A stretch of DNA of 6,745 nt, from contig DDSP01000063.1 in NCBI GenBank assembly GCA_002343445.1, positions 3,398-10,142 of the forward strand, written 5' to 3'. Source of the DNA: Chthonomonas sp. UBA2387. GTDB taxonomy: Bacteria; Armatimonadota; Fimbriimonadia; Fimbriimonadales; Fimbriimonadaceae. The notes under the pieces were generated by a model. It was not told where the DNA came from and did not search any database. It worked only from the letters and a program-made list of their open reading frames with translations. The translations under genes were made by a program, and so were the position numbers. Below, piece by piece: positions 1 to 5,299 of this stretch; the first letter of the stretch is position 1; the number at the start of each line of letters is the position of its first letter.

Positions 1-1706
1 ATGTAGGGGCAGACCCACCCGCATTGCCTGGCGAGCCGGTACCAGAACCGATCGGAGCGCGAAGGGTTCTGAATGCCTTGGTCCCTGAGCCAGCGATCGG
101 CTTCGGCGTTCTCGCGCTCCAGTTGCTTCTTGGCCTTGTCCAGGCCTCTTTTCTCATCCTCGTTCAGGCTGAGGTCGCGGGCGAGTTCGATTCGGACGAT
201 ATCGGGCCGTCCGTACTTTGCGATCAGGGCGTTCATGACCCTACGGAGTTGCGCCAAACCCTTGCGCACGCGGGGGTTGGTGATCTCCAGCCGATTGGGA
301 GCCCGCTCGATGCGCAATGCCTGCTGCACTTCGCGGATCGTGTAGCCAGCGGCAAGTTGTGCCTCGTACATCGTCGCGGTCTCGGGCCTTTGTTCGAGCG
401 CTTGCAGGATGCGGCGCATGGCACGAGAGCTTAGAGCGGCGGTGCCGTCTTCGAGTTCGAGCTTGGCTAATCGGTAGGCGGTCTCCACATCGTAACCGAA
501 CTTCTCCCTCATGGTCAGGTAGAGCTTGCCACGGTCGCTGATCGTCAGCAAAGTTTCCACGAGCCTTTCGCGAGCCGCTTCGTCCATCGAACCCCAGTCG
601 GTGGCGATCGCGGCAAGCCGGACGGCGGTAGAGTTGCCGCGGAGCTGGTCTTTGGACTTCTTCAGGTTGAAGTCGGTGCCTTTGGCAAGTTGCAGGTGCT
701 TGCGAACAGCCTCCCACGTGGCCTCGACTCGCCCATCCAAGAAGTGTGCCAGGCTCAACCGCTCTTCTCGGGTGAGGGGTCGGTGTTCAACGTCGTCCGG
801 CTCACGCACCTTCAGGTTCACGATGTCCTGCCAGTACCTGTACCTCTGTGCGACCAGCTGACTCCGCTGGGCTCGGAGCCGTTGGGGCTCCATGGAGCAG
901 AAGCCCTTGAATCCGTGCTGCTCCTTGAGTGGTCGCTGGTGGAAGATGGCCCGATAGATTCGGGCACGCAGCTCTTGGGTCAATTGTGGATGGTGGCTGG
1001 ACTGGCACGACCAAATGCGCTCGAACTCGTCCTCGTACATGTCGCGATGCGTGTGTCTGCCCCTCACGCCACGGCCAGCCTCCAGTTCTTGGAGGAAGTA
1101 CTGCCCGAGTGTCCTGCCGTCCAACTGGGTTCGCAACTCGGTGATCTCCTTCAGGATCACGCCCTCCTCCTTCGCCTTCTCCTCCTCTTCTGCGTTGCGC
1201 TTCTTGCCGCGCTCGGTCGACTCTCGTTCCCCCTCTTGCTCGGCCAGGAGATTGGCGACTTCCTGTAGGTTGGCGATCCGGGCGAACTTGGTGCCGCGGT
1301 TTGAGAGGAACCCGCGTCTCCGAGCCAAGTGGTAAATGGCGCGACCCAGTTCTTCTAGGCTCACGGGCTCTTCGACTGCCCGCGCCCGGGTCCTGTAGGC
1401 AGCCAAGGGATCGACGCCGGACTCTGCGAACGGGTGTTGGCCCGTTGGCGCGAGCCCACCTTGGCGCATCGCTGCCAAAAGGGAATCGAGCCGCTCTCGT
1501 CTTCGCCGAATGTTCTTCCGCATACCGCGCTTGGTGCGGCGCTTCTTGTTCAGCAAGACGCCGGTCTTGGGTTCGGCAACTTCTTCAAAGTGCCTAACGC
1601 CGAGATCGATCAGTTCGGTCGGCACCCCGTCGGCACCTCCGTTGAAGAGGGCCCATCCGATCGAGGAAGGGCCGAGATCGAGACCAAGAATTGTGAATTG
1701 GCTCAT
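1..1706 (-). CDS. cas9: Cas9 endonuclease, type II-C-like, N-terminal 568 residues (3' end beyond left edge)
   Basis: This frame is open from the ATG at 1706 to the left window edge. The product is the crRNA-tracrRNA-guided DNA nuclease of a type II CRISPR system. Visible parts in order are: RuvC-I 'LGLDLGPSSIGWAL' at residues 7-20 with catalytic D10; an arginine-rich bridge helix at about 54-78 (KKRRTKRGMRK...RRRRERL); 'HLARRRGF' at 126-133; a highly charged, probably helical stretch at about 155-182; and REC-type motifs 'RTLGQYFLQEL' (198-208) and 'IFHQRPLK' (254-261), followed by a Cys-x-x-Glu-Pro segment and 'YWQDIVNL' (291-298). RuvC-II is 'DIVRIELARDL' (502-512) with E507. The window ends at 'CGWVCPY', the start of the HNH domain. 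Placing E507 about 500 residues in matches type II-C enzymes such as NmeCas9 and implies a full length near 1,050-1,100 residues. A weak Shine-Dalgarno GGGAAG lies 11 nt before the ATG. Codon usage looks less GC-biased than in the neighbouring accDA genes. The HNH, RuvC-III and PAM-interacting parts cannot be assessed. Confidence 0.95.
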   Translation of the reverse strand, partial: MSQFTILGLDLGPSSIGWALFNGGADGVPTELIDLGVRHFEEVAEPKTGVLLNKKRRTKRGMRKNIRRRRERLDSLLAAMRQGGLAPTGQHPFAESGVDPLAAYRTRARAVEEPVSLEELGRAIYHLARRRGFLSNRGTKFARIANLQEVANLLAEQEGERESTERGKKRNAEEEEKAKEEGVILKEITELRTQLDGRTLGQYFLQELEAGRGVRGRHTHRDMYEDEFERIWSCQSSHHPQLTQELRARIYRAIFHQRPLKEQHGFKGFCSMEPQRLRAQRSQLVAQRYRYWQDIVNLKVREPDDVEHRPLTREERLSLAHFLDGRVEATWEAVRKHLQLAKGTDFNLKKSKDQLRGNSTAVRLAAIATDWGSMDEAARERLVETLLTISDRGKLYLTMREKFGYDVETAYRLAKLELEDGTAALSSRAMRRILQALEQRPETATMYEAQLAAGYTIREVQQALRIERAPNRLEITNPRVRKGLAQLRRVMNALIAKYGRPDIVRIELARDLSLNEDEKRGLDKAKKQLERENAEADRWLRDQGIQNPSRSDRFWYRLARQCGWVCPY

Positions 1707-1711
1707 AGGAC

Positions 1712-1741
1712 TTGTGACTTCCCGGCAAGTTGGTGTATTAT
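1712..1741 (+). promoter_or_regulatory. Predicted sigma70-type promoter of the tracrRNA
   Basis: A -35 hexamer TTGTGA (1712-1717, 4 of 6 consensus) and a -10 hexamer TATTAT (1736-1741, 5 of 6) are separated by 18 nt. Initiation would fall near 1748-1750, exactly before the putative anti-repeat. The promoter sits in the cas9 leader and points away from cas9. This is the best promoter match on the plus strand of the intergenic region. Confidence 0.6.
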
Positions 1742-1743
1742 GG
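1735..1743 (-). promoter_or_regulatory. Probable cas9 -10 region, overlapping the divergent tracrRNA -10
   Basis: On the minus strand, CATAAT (1743-1738) matches the -10 consensus at 5 of 6 positions, and an overlapping TAATAC lies at 1740-1735. A start 6-8 nt downstream would give cas9 a leader of about 22-25 nt carrying GGGAAG as ribosome binding site. No convincing -35 hexamer is visible 16-18 nt upstream. The element shares base pairs with the plus-strand TATTAT, so the two promoters would share or compete for one opening region. Confidence 0.45.
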
Positions 1744-1747
1744 ACCT

Positions 1748-1851
1748 GTATCAGATCAGGCCTGCGGTAGCTCCCTCAACAAGGTCTCAGGCAACTGGGG
1801 CCGCAGGAATGGACCTTCGGGTCAACGTCGCGGGTCCTAACGGGTCCGCTT
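1748..1851 (+). ncRNA. Candidate tracrRNA (trans-activating crRNA), divergent from cas9
   Basis: The 5' portion (about 1748-1780) would be the anti-repeat. It ends in '...GGTAGCTCCCTCAAC', whose complement begins GTTGAGGGAGC, the GTTG start typical of type II repeats. Next come AAGG and a perfect 8-bp stem, GGTCTCAG (1783-1790) with CTGGGGCC (1795-1802), closed by a GCAA tetraloop; two pairs are G-U. This corresponds to the nexus. As I remember the Neisseria meningitidis tracrRNA, its nexus also starts AAGG and ends GCCGCA. A second hairpin is GACC-UUCG-GGUC (1812-1823). A third is GCGGGTCC (1830-1837) with GGGTCCGC (1842-1849), eight pairs with two wobbles and a UAAC loop, followed only by UU. 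The length of about 104 nt, the promoter upstream and cas9 next door all fit. Without the CRISPR array, anti-repeat pairing cannot be confirmed. The 3' end could instead lie after the next hairpin (1861-1885). Confidence 0.75.
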
Positions 1852-1860
1852 AGAGATTCC

Positions 1861-1885
1861 GGGCTCGGTCCGCAAGGCCGGGCCC
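1861..1885 (+). terminator. GC-rich hairpin between tracrRNA and accD (terminator or accD leader)
   Basis: GGGCTCGG (1861-1868) pairs with CCGGGCCC (1878-1885) with one G-U. Two further C-G pairs close a GCAA tetraloop, leaving U1869 bulged, for ten pairs in all. No T-run follows (GCTCTGCTTCGC), so it is not a textbook intrinsic terminator. Its position after the three tracrRNA hairpins and 25 nt before the proposed accD promoter suggests it stops tracrRNA read-through. It could also stop cas9-directed antisense transcription. A role in accD leader RNA is less likely if accD is leaderless. Confidence 0.4.
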
Positions 1886-1909
1886 GCTCTGCTTCGCTCG
1901 TCCGCAAGG

Positions 1910-1915
1910 TATGCT
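1910..1915 (+). promoter_or_regulatory. Predicted accD -10 box placed for a leaderless mRNA
   Basis: TATGCT fits TANNNT and ends 8 nt before the ATG at 1924, which puts the transcription start at or within 1-2 nt of the start codon. No recognisable -35 hexamer is present. The only purine-rich stretch (AAGG, 1906-1909) is too far from the ATG to act as a Shine-Dalgarno. The carbonic anhydrase gene shows the same 8-nt arrangement. Confidence 0.45.
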
Positions 1916-1923
1916 CCCGGCGT

Positions 1924-2730
1924 ATGCGGACGGAAGGACGGGGCGCCGACGGGGCGTTTTGCCAGTGCCTCGGGTGCAAAAAAATCCTGCTGAAGAGCGA
2001 ACTCGACGAGGCGCTCGGCGTGTGCCCGAATTGCAGCCACCACCACCGGCTGGGCGCGGCCAAACGCATCGAGCTCACGTTCGACCCCGGCTCGTTCGAA
2101 GAGGCCGACACCGGGCTGGCGTCGAGCGACCCGCTGGGCTTTCCCGAGTACGCCGACAAGCTCTCCAAGGCGAGGGCCAAGACCGGCGCGGGCGACAGCG
2201 TCGTGTCCGGGCTCGCCGCGTTGGGGGGCCGCAGGGTGGCCACAGCGGTCGCCGATTTCGACTTTATGGGTGGCTCCATGGGCTCCGTAGCGGGCGAGAA
2301 AATCGCGCGGACGCTGGAGCGCGGCGTGGAGCACGCGTGCCCGGTCGTGCTGTTTTGCACCTCGGGCGGCGCGCGGATGCAAGAGGGGCTGCTCTCGCTG
2401 ATGCAGATGGCCAAGACCGTTGCCGCCGTCCAGCGTTGCCGCGACCACGGCATCCCGACCCTCGGCGTGTTCACCGACCCGACCATGGCGGGTGTGCTGG
2501 CGAGCTATGCCAGCGTGGTGGACGTGATTCTCGCCGAGCCGAAGGCGCTTGTCGGCTTCGCGGGGGCGCGCGTGAGCAAACAGGCGGGCGTGAGCAAGGT
2601 GCCGGACAACTTCCAAACCGCCGAGTTCTGCCTGGAGCACGGCATGGTGGACCGCATCGTTCCGCGCAAAGAGATGCGGCCGACGCTGACGCGATTGGTG
2701 AAGTCGCTGGGAGGGCACCTGAATGGCTAA
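1924..2730 (+). CDS. accD: Acetyl-CoA carboxylase carboxyltransferase subunit beta
   Basis: AccD (268 residues) pairs with AccA to transfer the carboxyl group from carboxybiotin on AccB to acetyl-CoA, giving malonyl-CoA for fatty-acid synthesis in the cytoplasm. A four-cysteine zinc ribbon is seen at C15/C18 and C34/C37. The crotonase-like core has 'FMGGSMGSVAGEK' (114-126), 'TSGGARMQE' (146-154), 'TDPTMAGV' (184-191), 'AEPKALVGFAGARV' (204-217) and 'EHGMVDRIV' (238-246). The protein starts unusually close to the zinc ribbon. No ATG, GTG or TTG lies further upstream in this frame before the stop at 1768, so the ATG at 1924 is well supported. Usual family motifs are altered in two places: TMAGVLAS where TMGGVxAS is typical, and SKQAGVSKVPDNFQ where a QTxREKLPxGFQ-like stretch is usual. 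The last 8 nt overlap accA. Biotin carrier and biotin carboxylase genes are not in the window. Confidence 0.96.
   Translation: MRTEGRGADGAFCQCLGCKKILLKSELDEALGVCPNCSHHHRLGAAKRIELTFDPGSFEEADTGLASSDPLGFPEYADKLSKARAKTGAGDSVVSGLAALGGRRVATAVADFDFMGGSMGSVAGEKIARTLERGVEHACPVVLFCTSGGARMQEGLLSLMQMAKTVAAVQRCRDHGIPTLGVFTDPTMAGVLASYASVVDVILAEPKALVGFAGARVSKQAGVSKVPDNFQTAEFCLEHGMVDRIVPRKEMRPTLTRLVKSLGGHLNG
2709..2715 (+). promoter_or_regulatory. accA ribosome binding site inside accD
   Basis: GGGAGGG lies 7 nt before the accA ATG and within the last codons of accD. It is the strongest Shine-Dalgarno in the window. Together with the 8-nt gene overlap it indicates coupled, near-stoichiometric translation of the two carboxyltransferase subunits. 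Confidence 0.75.
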
Positions 2731-3694
2731 AACGTGGAAAGAGTGGGAAAAGCCCCTCATCGAATTGGACGAGGCAATCGCCAAGATCGAAGCGCTCATC
2801 GCCACCTCGCCCGAGGACAAGCAAGACGAACTAGGCGTCAGGTTGGCCGAAGTCAAGGCCCGGCGAGACCGCTACATTGACGTCCGCTACAGCCGCTTGG
2901 GACCTTGGGAAAAGACGCTGGTCGCCCGGGCCGAGCGACGCCCCTACACGCTCGACTATGTGACGGCCCTGATCACCGAGTTCACCGAACTCGACGGGGA
3001 CCGGCGGTATGGTGCGGACCATGCGATCGTCGGGGGTCCAGGATTTTTCAACAATAGGCCGGTGATGGTTGTAGGCCACCAAAAGGGTCGCAACATCCAA
3101 GAAAGGCAGTTCCGCAACTTCGGCATGGCCAAGCCCGAGGGCTACCGGAAAGCCATCCGCTTGTTCGATATGGCCTGCCGCTTCGGCATGCCGATCATCA
3201 CCTTTGTGGACACGCCCGCCGCCGACCCAGGGGTGGAAAGCGAGAGCCGGGGTATTTCGGAAGCCATCGCCGCCTCGACCATGAAGATGTTCGAGCTCGA
3301 GGTGCCCGTGGTGTCGGTGATCATCGGCGAAGGCGGCAGCGGCGGCGCGATCGGCATCGCGGTGGGTAACCGCGTGCTGATGCAGGACCACGCGATTTAC
3401 AGCGTCATCCCGCCCGAGGGGTGCGCGGCGATCCTTTGGCGCGACCCCGAGAAGGGTCCGCAGGCTGCGGCGGCGCTCCGGCTCACGGCCGAAAGCGCCC
3501 TGGAACTCGGCCTGGTGGACGCCATCGTGCCCGAGCCCAAGGGCGGTGCGCACCGCGACCCGCTGCAGGCCATCCATGCCGTGCGGGACGCGGTGAAGGA
3601 GCACCTCGACGCCCTGACCGGGCTCGACGGTCGGACGCTCCGCGAGCAACGCTACGCGAAGTTCCGAGCGATGGGCCGCTTCGACGGCGCTTAG
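2723..3694 (+). CDS. accA: Acetyl-CoA carboxylase carboxyltransferase subunit alpha
   Basis: AccA (323 residues; the E. coli protein has 319) forms the alpha2beta2 carboxyltransferase with AccD. The N-terminal helical part (about 1-60) is followed by the crotonase-like domain. Diagnostic segments are 'VVGHQKGRN' (116-124), 'NFGMAKPEGYRKA' (132-144), 'FVDTPAADPGVE' (161-172), 'RGISEAIAAS' (176-185), 'IGEGGSGGAIGIAVGNRV' (201-218), 'IYSVIPPEGCAAILWRD' (225-241) and 'EPKGGAHRDP' (271-280). The family normally reads TPGAYPG where this protein has TPAADPG, and SVISPEG where it has SVIPPEG; otherwise it is a close match. The ATG overlaps the accD stop in ATGGCTAA and has a strong Shine-Dalgarno 7 nt upstream, so the two genes form one translationally coupled operon. 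The TAG stop (3692-3694) overlaps the stop of the convergent carbonic anhydrase gene, so no intergenic terminator is possible here. Confidence 0.97.
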   Translation: MAKTWKEWEKPLIELDEAIAKIEALIATSPEDKQDELGVRLAEVKARRDRYIDVRYSRLGPWEKTLVARAERRPYTLDYVTALITEFTELDGDRRYGADHAIVGGPGFFNNRPVMVVGHQKGRNIQERQFRNFGMAKPEGYRKAIRLFDMACRFGMPIITFVDTPAADPGVESESRGISEAIAASTMKMFELEVPVVSVIIGEGGSGGAIGIAVGNRVLMQDHAIYSVIPPEGCAAILWRDPEKGPQAAAALRLTAESALELGLVDAIVPEPKGGAHRDPLQAIHAVRDAVKEHLDALTGLDGRTLREQRYAKFRAMGRFDGA

Positions 3695-4359
3695 TCGAAC
3701 CGCACGACGCCCGTGTCCAGGTCGTAGTAGGCCGTGACGACTTGCGTGTCGGCGGTGAGGTGGGCTTTGCTGCGGATGTCCTCCGCCGCGCGCGCCGCGT
3801 TCTCGACGATCGCGTTCTCCAGCGGGTCGCCTTCGTGGCCCTTGGTGGCCTCGACGGCAGGGCGGATCGCCCGGACCAGCGAGCCGATGTAGCCCGGCGC
3901 GTCGTCGTCCTCCATGGCGGCGGTGACCGCGCCGCAGCGCTCGTGCCCCATGACGACGATCAGGCGGGTGCCCAAGTGCTCGACCGCGTACTCGATGCTT
4001 CCAAGCGCGAAGTCGTCAATCACGTTGCCGGCCACGCGGACCACGAAGAGGTCTCCAAGGGACTGGTCGAACACGATCTCCGGCGAGGTGCGCGAGTCGG
4101 CGCAACCCACGATGAGGGCGAAGGGCTCCTGGTGGTTGGCGGTCTCGGCCCGCTCGTGTCGGGTGGGGTGGGGTGCGGTCGCCGGTCGGTGGACGTAGCG
4201 CGCGTTGCCCTCGTTGAGCTGGGCGAGGGCCTGGGCGGCGGTCATCGGCCCGCCGGGCGTGCCGCCACCGGTGGCCGCCTCGCCGGTGCTCCCTCCGCAG
4301 CCGAGCAGGAGGGCGGACGAAAGCATGCCGAAGGCGAGAATGGGGACTCCGAACTTCAT
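3691..4359 (-). CDS. Beta-class carbonic anhydrase with lipoprotein signal peptide
   Basis: This 222-residue protein should interconvert CO2 and bicarbonate with a zinc-bound hydroxide. The beta-class signature is complete: 'CADSR' at 86-90 gives zinc ligand C86 and the D88-R90 dyad, and 'HERCG' at 139-143 gives H139 and C142. Supporting stretches are 'RVAGNVIDD' (108-116), 'LGSIEYAVEHLGTRLIVVMGH' within 119-139, and a C-terminal 'VVTAYYDLDTGVV' (207-219). Residues 1-20 form a signal peptide with a hydrophobic core ending in a lipobox LLLG followed by C21. A Gly/Ser/Thr-rich linker runs to about residue 38. The protein is therefore probably a lipoprotein anchored outside the cytoplasmic membrane, unlike most cytosolic beta enzymes. 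It could supply bicarbonate or handle CO2 in the envelope. The neighbouring carboxylase uses bicarbonate, but opposite strands and different compartments argue against a direct link. No Shine-Dalgarno is visible; a TATAAT box 8 nt before the ATG suggests a leaderless mRNA. Confidence 0.93.
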   Translation of the reverse strand: MKFGVPILAFGMLSSALLLGCGGSTGEAATGGGTPGGPMTAAQALAQLNEGNARYVHRPATAPHPTRHERAETANHQEPFALIVGCADSRTSPEIVFDQSLGDLFVVRVAGNVIDDFALGSIEYAVEHLGTRLIVVMGHERCGAVTAAMEDDDAPGYIGSLVRAIRPAVEATKGHEGDPLENAIVENAARAAEDIRSKAHLTADTQVVTAYYDLDTGVVRFD

Positions 4360-4367
4360 AGGGTCCG

Positions 4368-4373
4368 ATTATA
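4368..4373 (-). promoter_or_regulatory. Perfect TATAAT -10 box of the carbonic anhydrase gene, leaderless spacing
   Basis: On the minus strand TATAAT (4373-4368) ends 8 nt before the ATG at 4359 (intervening CGGACCCT), so transcription should begin at or next to the start codon. No good -35 hexamer lies 16-18 nt upstream. The spacing is the same as for the accD TATGCT. Confidence 0.6.
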
Positions 4374-4419
4374 AACCGGAATTCGCGCGACGAGGTGCCT
4401 CTTATGTGGCGGATTTTTC

Positions 4420-4480
4420 ATGGGTTCCGACCCGTCGCCCCGTTGGCGGATGACCGGCCCGATCGGGTCGGGAACCCATG
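4420..4480. repeat. Long near-perfect inverted repeat (15/16-bp arms)
   Basis: ATGGGTTCCGACCCG (4420-4434) is complementary to CGGGTCGGGAACCCAT (4465-4480) apart from one extra C in the right arm. The 30-nt interior holds smaller complementary segments: CGCC/GGCG at 4436-4449 and the palindrome CCCGATCGGG at 4459-4468. It lies between the 3' end of the 165-residue gene and the carbonic anhydrase promoter. The only T-run (4414-4418, GATTTTTC) precedes the plus-strand hairpin and becomes an A-run after it on the minus strand, so it is not a standard intrinsic terminator for either strand. It could be a U-less terminator, a protein-binding site or a remnant of a mobile repeat. The rest of 4381-4514 shows nothing recognisable. 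Confidence 0.7.
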
Positions 4481-4514
4481 GCACCCGGACCTTGCGGCGA
4501 CGACGAGATGTGAC

Positions 4515-5012
4515 TCACTCCAGTTTCTTGGCTGAAGCGGCTTCGATCCAGTGGATGACGTCGAGGAAGGTTTTGTCGCTGATCACCAATCCAACGATGG
4601 CGTTGGCCGGAACGTCGAAGTCGAGTTCGATTTCGGTGAGCGTCAGTTCGGCCCACTCGCCATCCAGACAGATGGTCAATTCGAAGGGATCAAGGGGATG
4701 GAGTGTCAGTTTGTTATGAAGCGATGGACCTAGGACGATCTTTGTCAGCGACTCGCGAATGCTAGCGACGTACTCGTAAGGCTCCCACTCGGATTCCGGA
4801 ACGGGGCCCCGTTCAGACGCTTGCCTGACAAGCAACTCTTCCCGAGTGGGTTCGGGCGGAATGTAGTAACAGGACCAGCTACGAATGATCCGCAAACCGA
4901 GAACTGGAATCCTCCAGGCATTCGGGTCCCCGCTCTGTACCGGCTCCGGCGGGTCGTGCAGCAAAGGGAAGCCCGATGGAGAGAATCTGGGCGGATAGCG
5001 AACCTCGGTCAT
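4515..5012 (-). CDS. Hypothetical protein, 165 residues
   Basis: I do not recognise this protein. It has no signal peptide, membrane segment or metal-binding motif. The N-terminal third (1-60) is rich in Pro and aromatic residues (for example 'RYPPRFSPSGFPLLHDPPEP'). A charged middle (about 60-90) is followed by a C-terminal half of alternating hydrophobic and charged residues ('FELTICLDGEWAELTLTEIE' and onward), which suggests beta strands ending in a short helix (IHWIEAASAKKLE). It starts 22 nt after the HicB-like stop on the same strand, so co-transcription is likely. The upstream sequence (CAGGGCC before ATG) offers only a weak Shine-Dalgarno. The codon pattern and compact spacing support a real gene. 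A role as an immunity or accessory protein of the small-gene cluster would be a guess. Confidence 0.65.
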   Translation of the reverse strand: MTEVRYPPRFSPSGFPLLHDPPEPVQSGDPNAWRIPVLGLRIIRSWSCYYIPPEPTREELLVRQASERGPVPESEWEPYEYVASIRESLTKIVLGPSLHNKLTLHPLDPFELTICLDGEWAELTLTEIELDFDVPANAIVGLVISDKTFLDVIHWIEAASAKKLE

Positions 5013-5034
5013 GGCCCTGGACCTGTGCTCCGCG

Positions 5035-5253
5035 TCAACTCGCGATCTGCACGTACGCCACCGTCCCGCCCGGTTGCGGGAGCGGGTCGCCGTCTTCGAG
5101 TGCGGATTCGATCCACAATTCGATGGCCTCGCGGATGCGCTCGATCGCCTGCTCGCGCGTCTCGCCCCAACTCGCGCACCCCGGCAGGTCCGGGGCGTAA
5201 ACGCTGGTGCGCCCGTCTTTCTCCAGTTCCAGAACGATGGGGTAGGTGATCAC
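5035..5253 (-). CDS. HicB-like protein (type II toxin-antitoxin antitoxin family), no HicA partner
   Basis: This 72-residue protein has the HicB partial RNase-H-like fold signature: a first strand 'ITYPIVLELEKDG', then 'YAPDLPGCASWGETREQAIE', then an amphipathic helix 'RIREAIELWIESALEDG' and the closing strand 'PLPQPGGTVAYVQIAS'. HicB proteins neutralise the HicA mRNA interferase. This one has only the core domain and no C-terminal ribbon-helix-helix or HTH DNA-binding part. I chose the GTG at 5253 because family members usually begin right at the 'ITYP' strand. In-frame alternatives are GTG at 5259 and TTG at 5292; none has a good Shine-Dalgarno. No HicA-like double-stranded-RNA-binding toxin of about 60 residues is present on either side. 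The gene lies between the small LDPDVA-motif gene and the 165-residue gene on the same strand, so it probably belongs to one operon. It may be an orphan antitoxin or a HicB-like protein with another role. Confidence 0.75.
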   Translation of the reverse strand: MITYPIVLELEKDGRTSVYAPDLPGCASWGETREQAIERIREAIELWIESALEDGDPLPQPGGTVAYVQIAS

Positions 5254-5299
5254 AGACACGACACTTGTGACGCTACCCCAAAAGAAGAGCAACGGAGGA

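Noticed and set aside
690..1268. 192-codon plus-strand frame over the Cas9 region
   Set aside because: It is antisense to the conserved REC segment of Cas9; its leucine-rich composition comes from reading Glu/Lys/Arg codons backwards.
1764..1779. GCGGTAGCTCCCTC resembling the start of a Neisseria-type CRISPR repeat on the plus strand
   Set aside because: There is only one copy and no spacer. Its place before AAGG and the nexus hairpin fits an anti-repeat, whose complement starts GTTG, better than a repeat.
1911..2834. 307-codon plus-strand frame starting just before accD
   Set aside because: It is a shifted frame of accD with biased composition; the accD frame carries all conserved motifs.
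1837..2856. 339-codon open frame on the minus strand
   Set aside because: It is antisense to accD, whose zinc ribbon and catalytic motifs are unambiguous. The translation is low-complexity R/A/H-rich sequence typical of a GC-rich shadow frame.
3421..4374. 317-codon open frame on the plus strand
   Set aside because: It overlaps the accA end in another frame and lies antisense to the carbonic anhydrase. The Arg/Gly/Ala-rich translation has no family features.
4420..4480. Inverted repeat as a standard intrinsic terminator
   Set aside because: No T-run follows the stem on either strand; the T-run lies on the wrong side.
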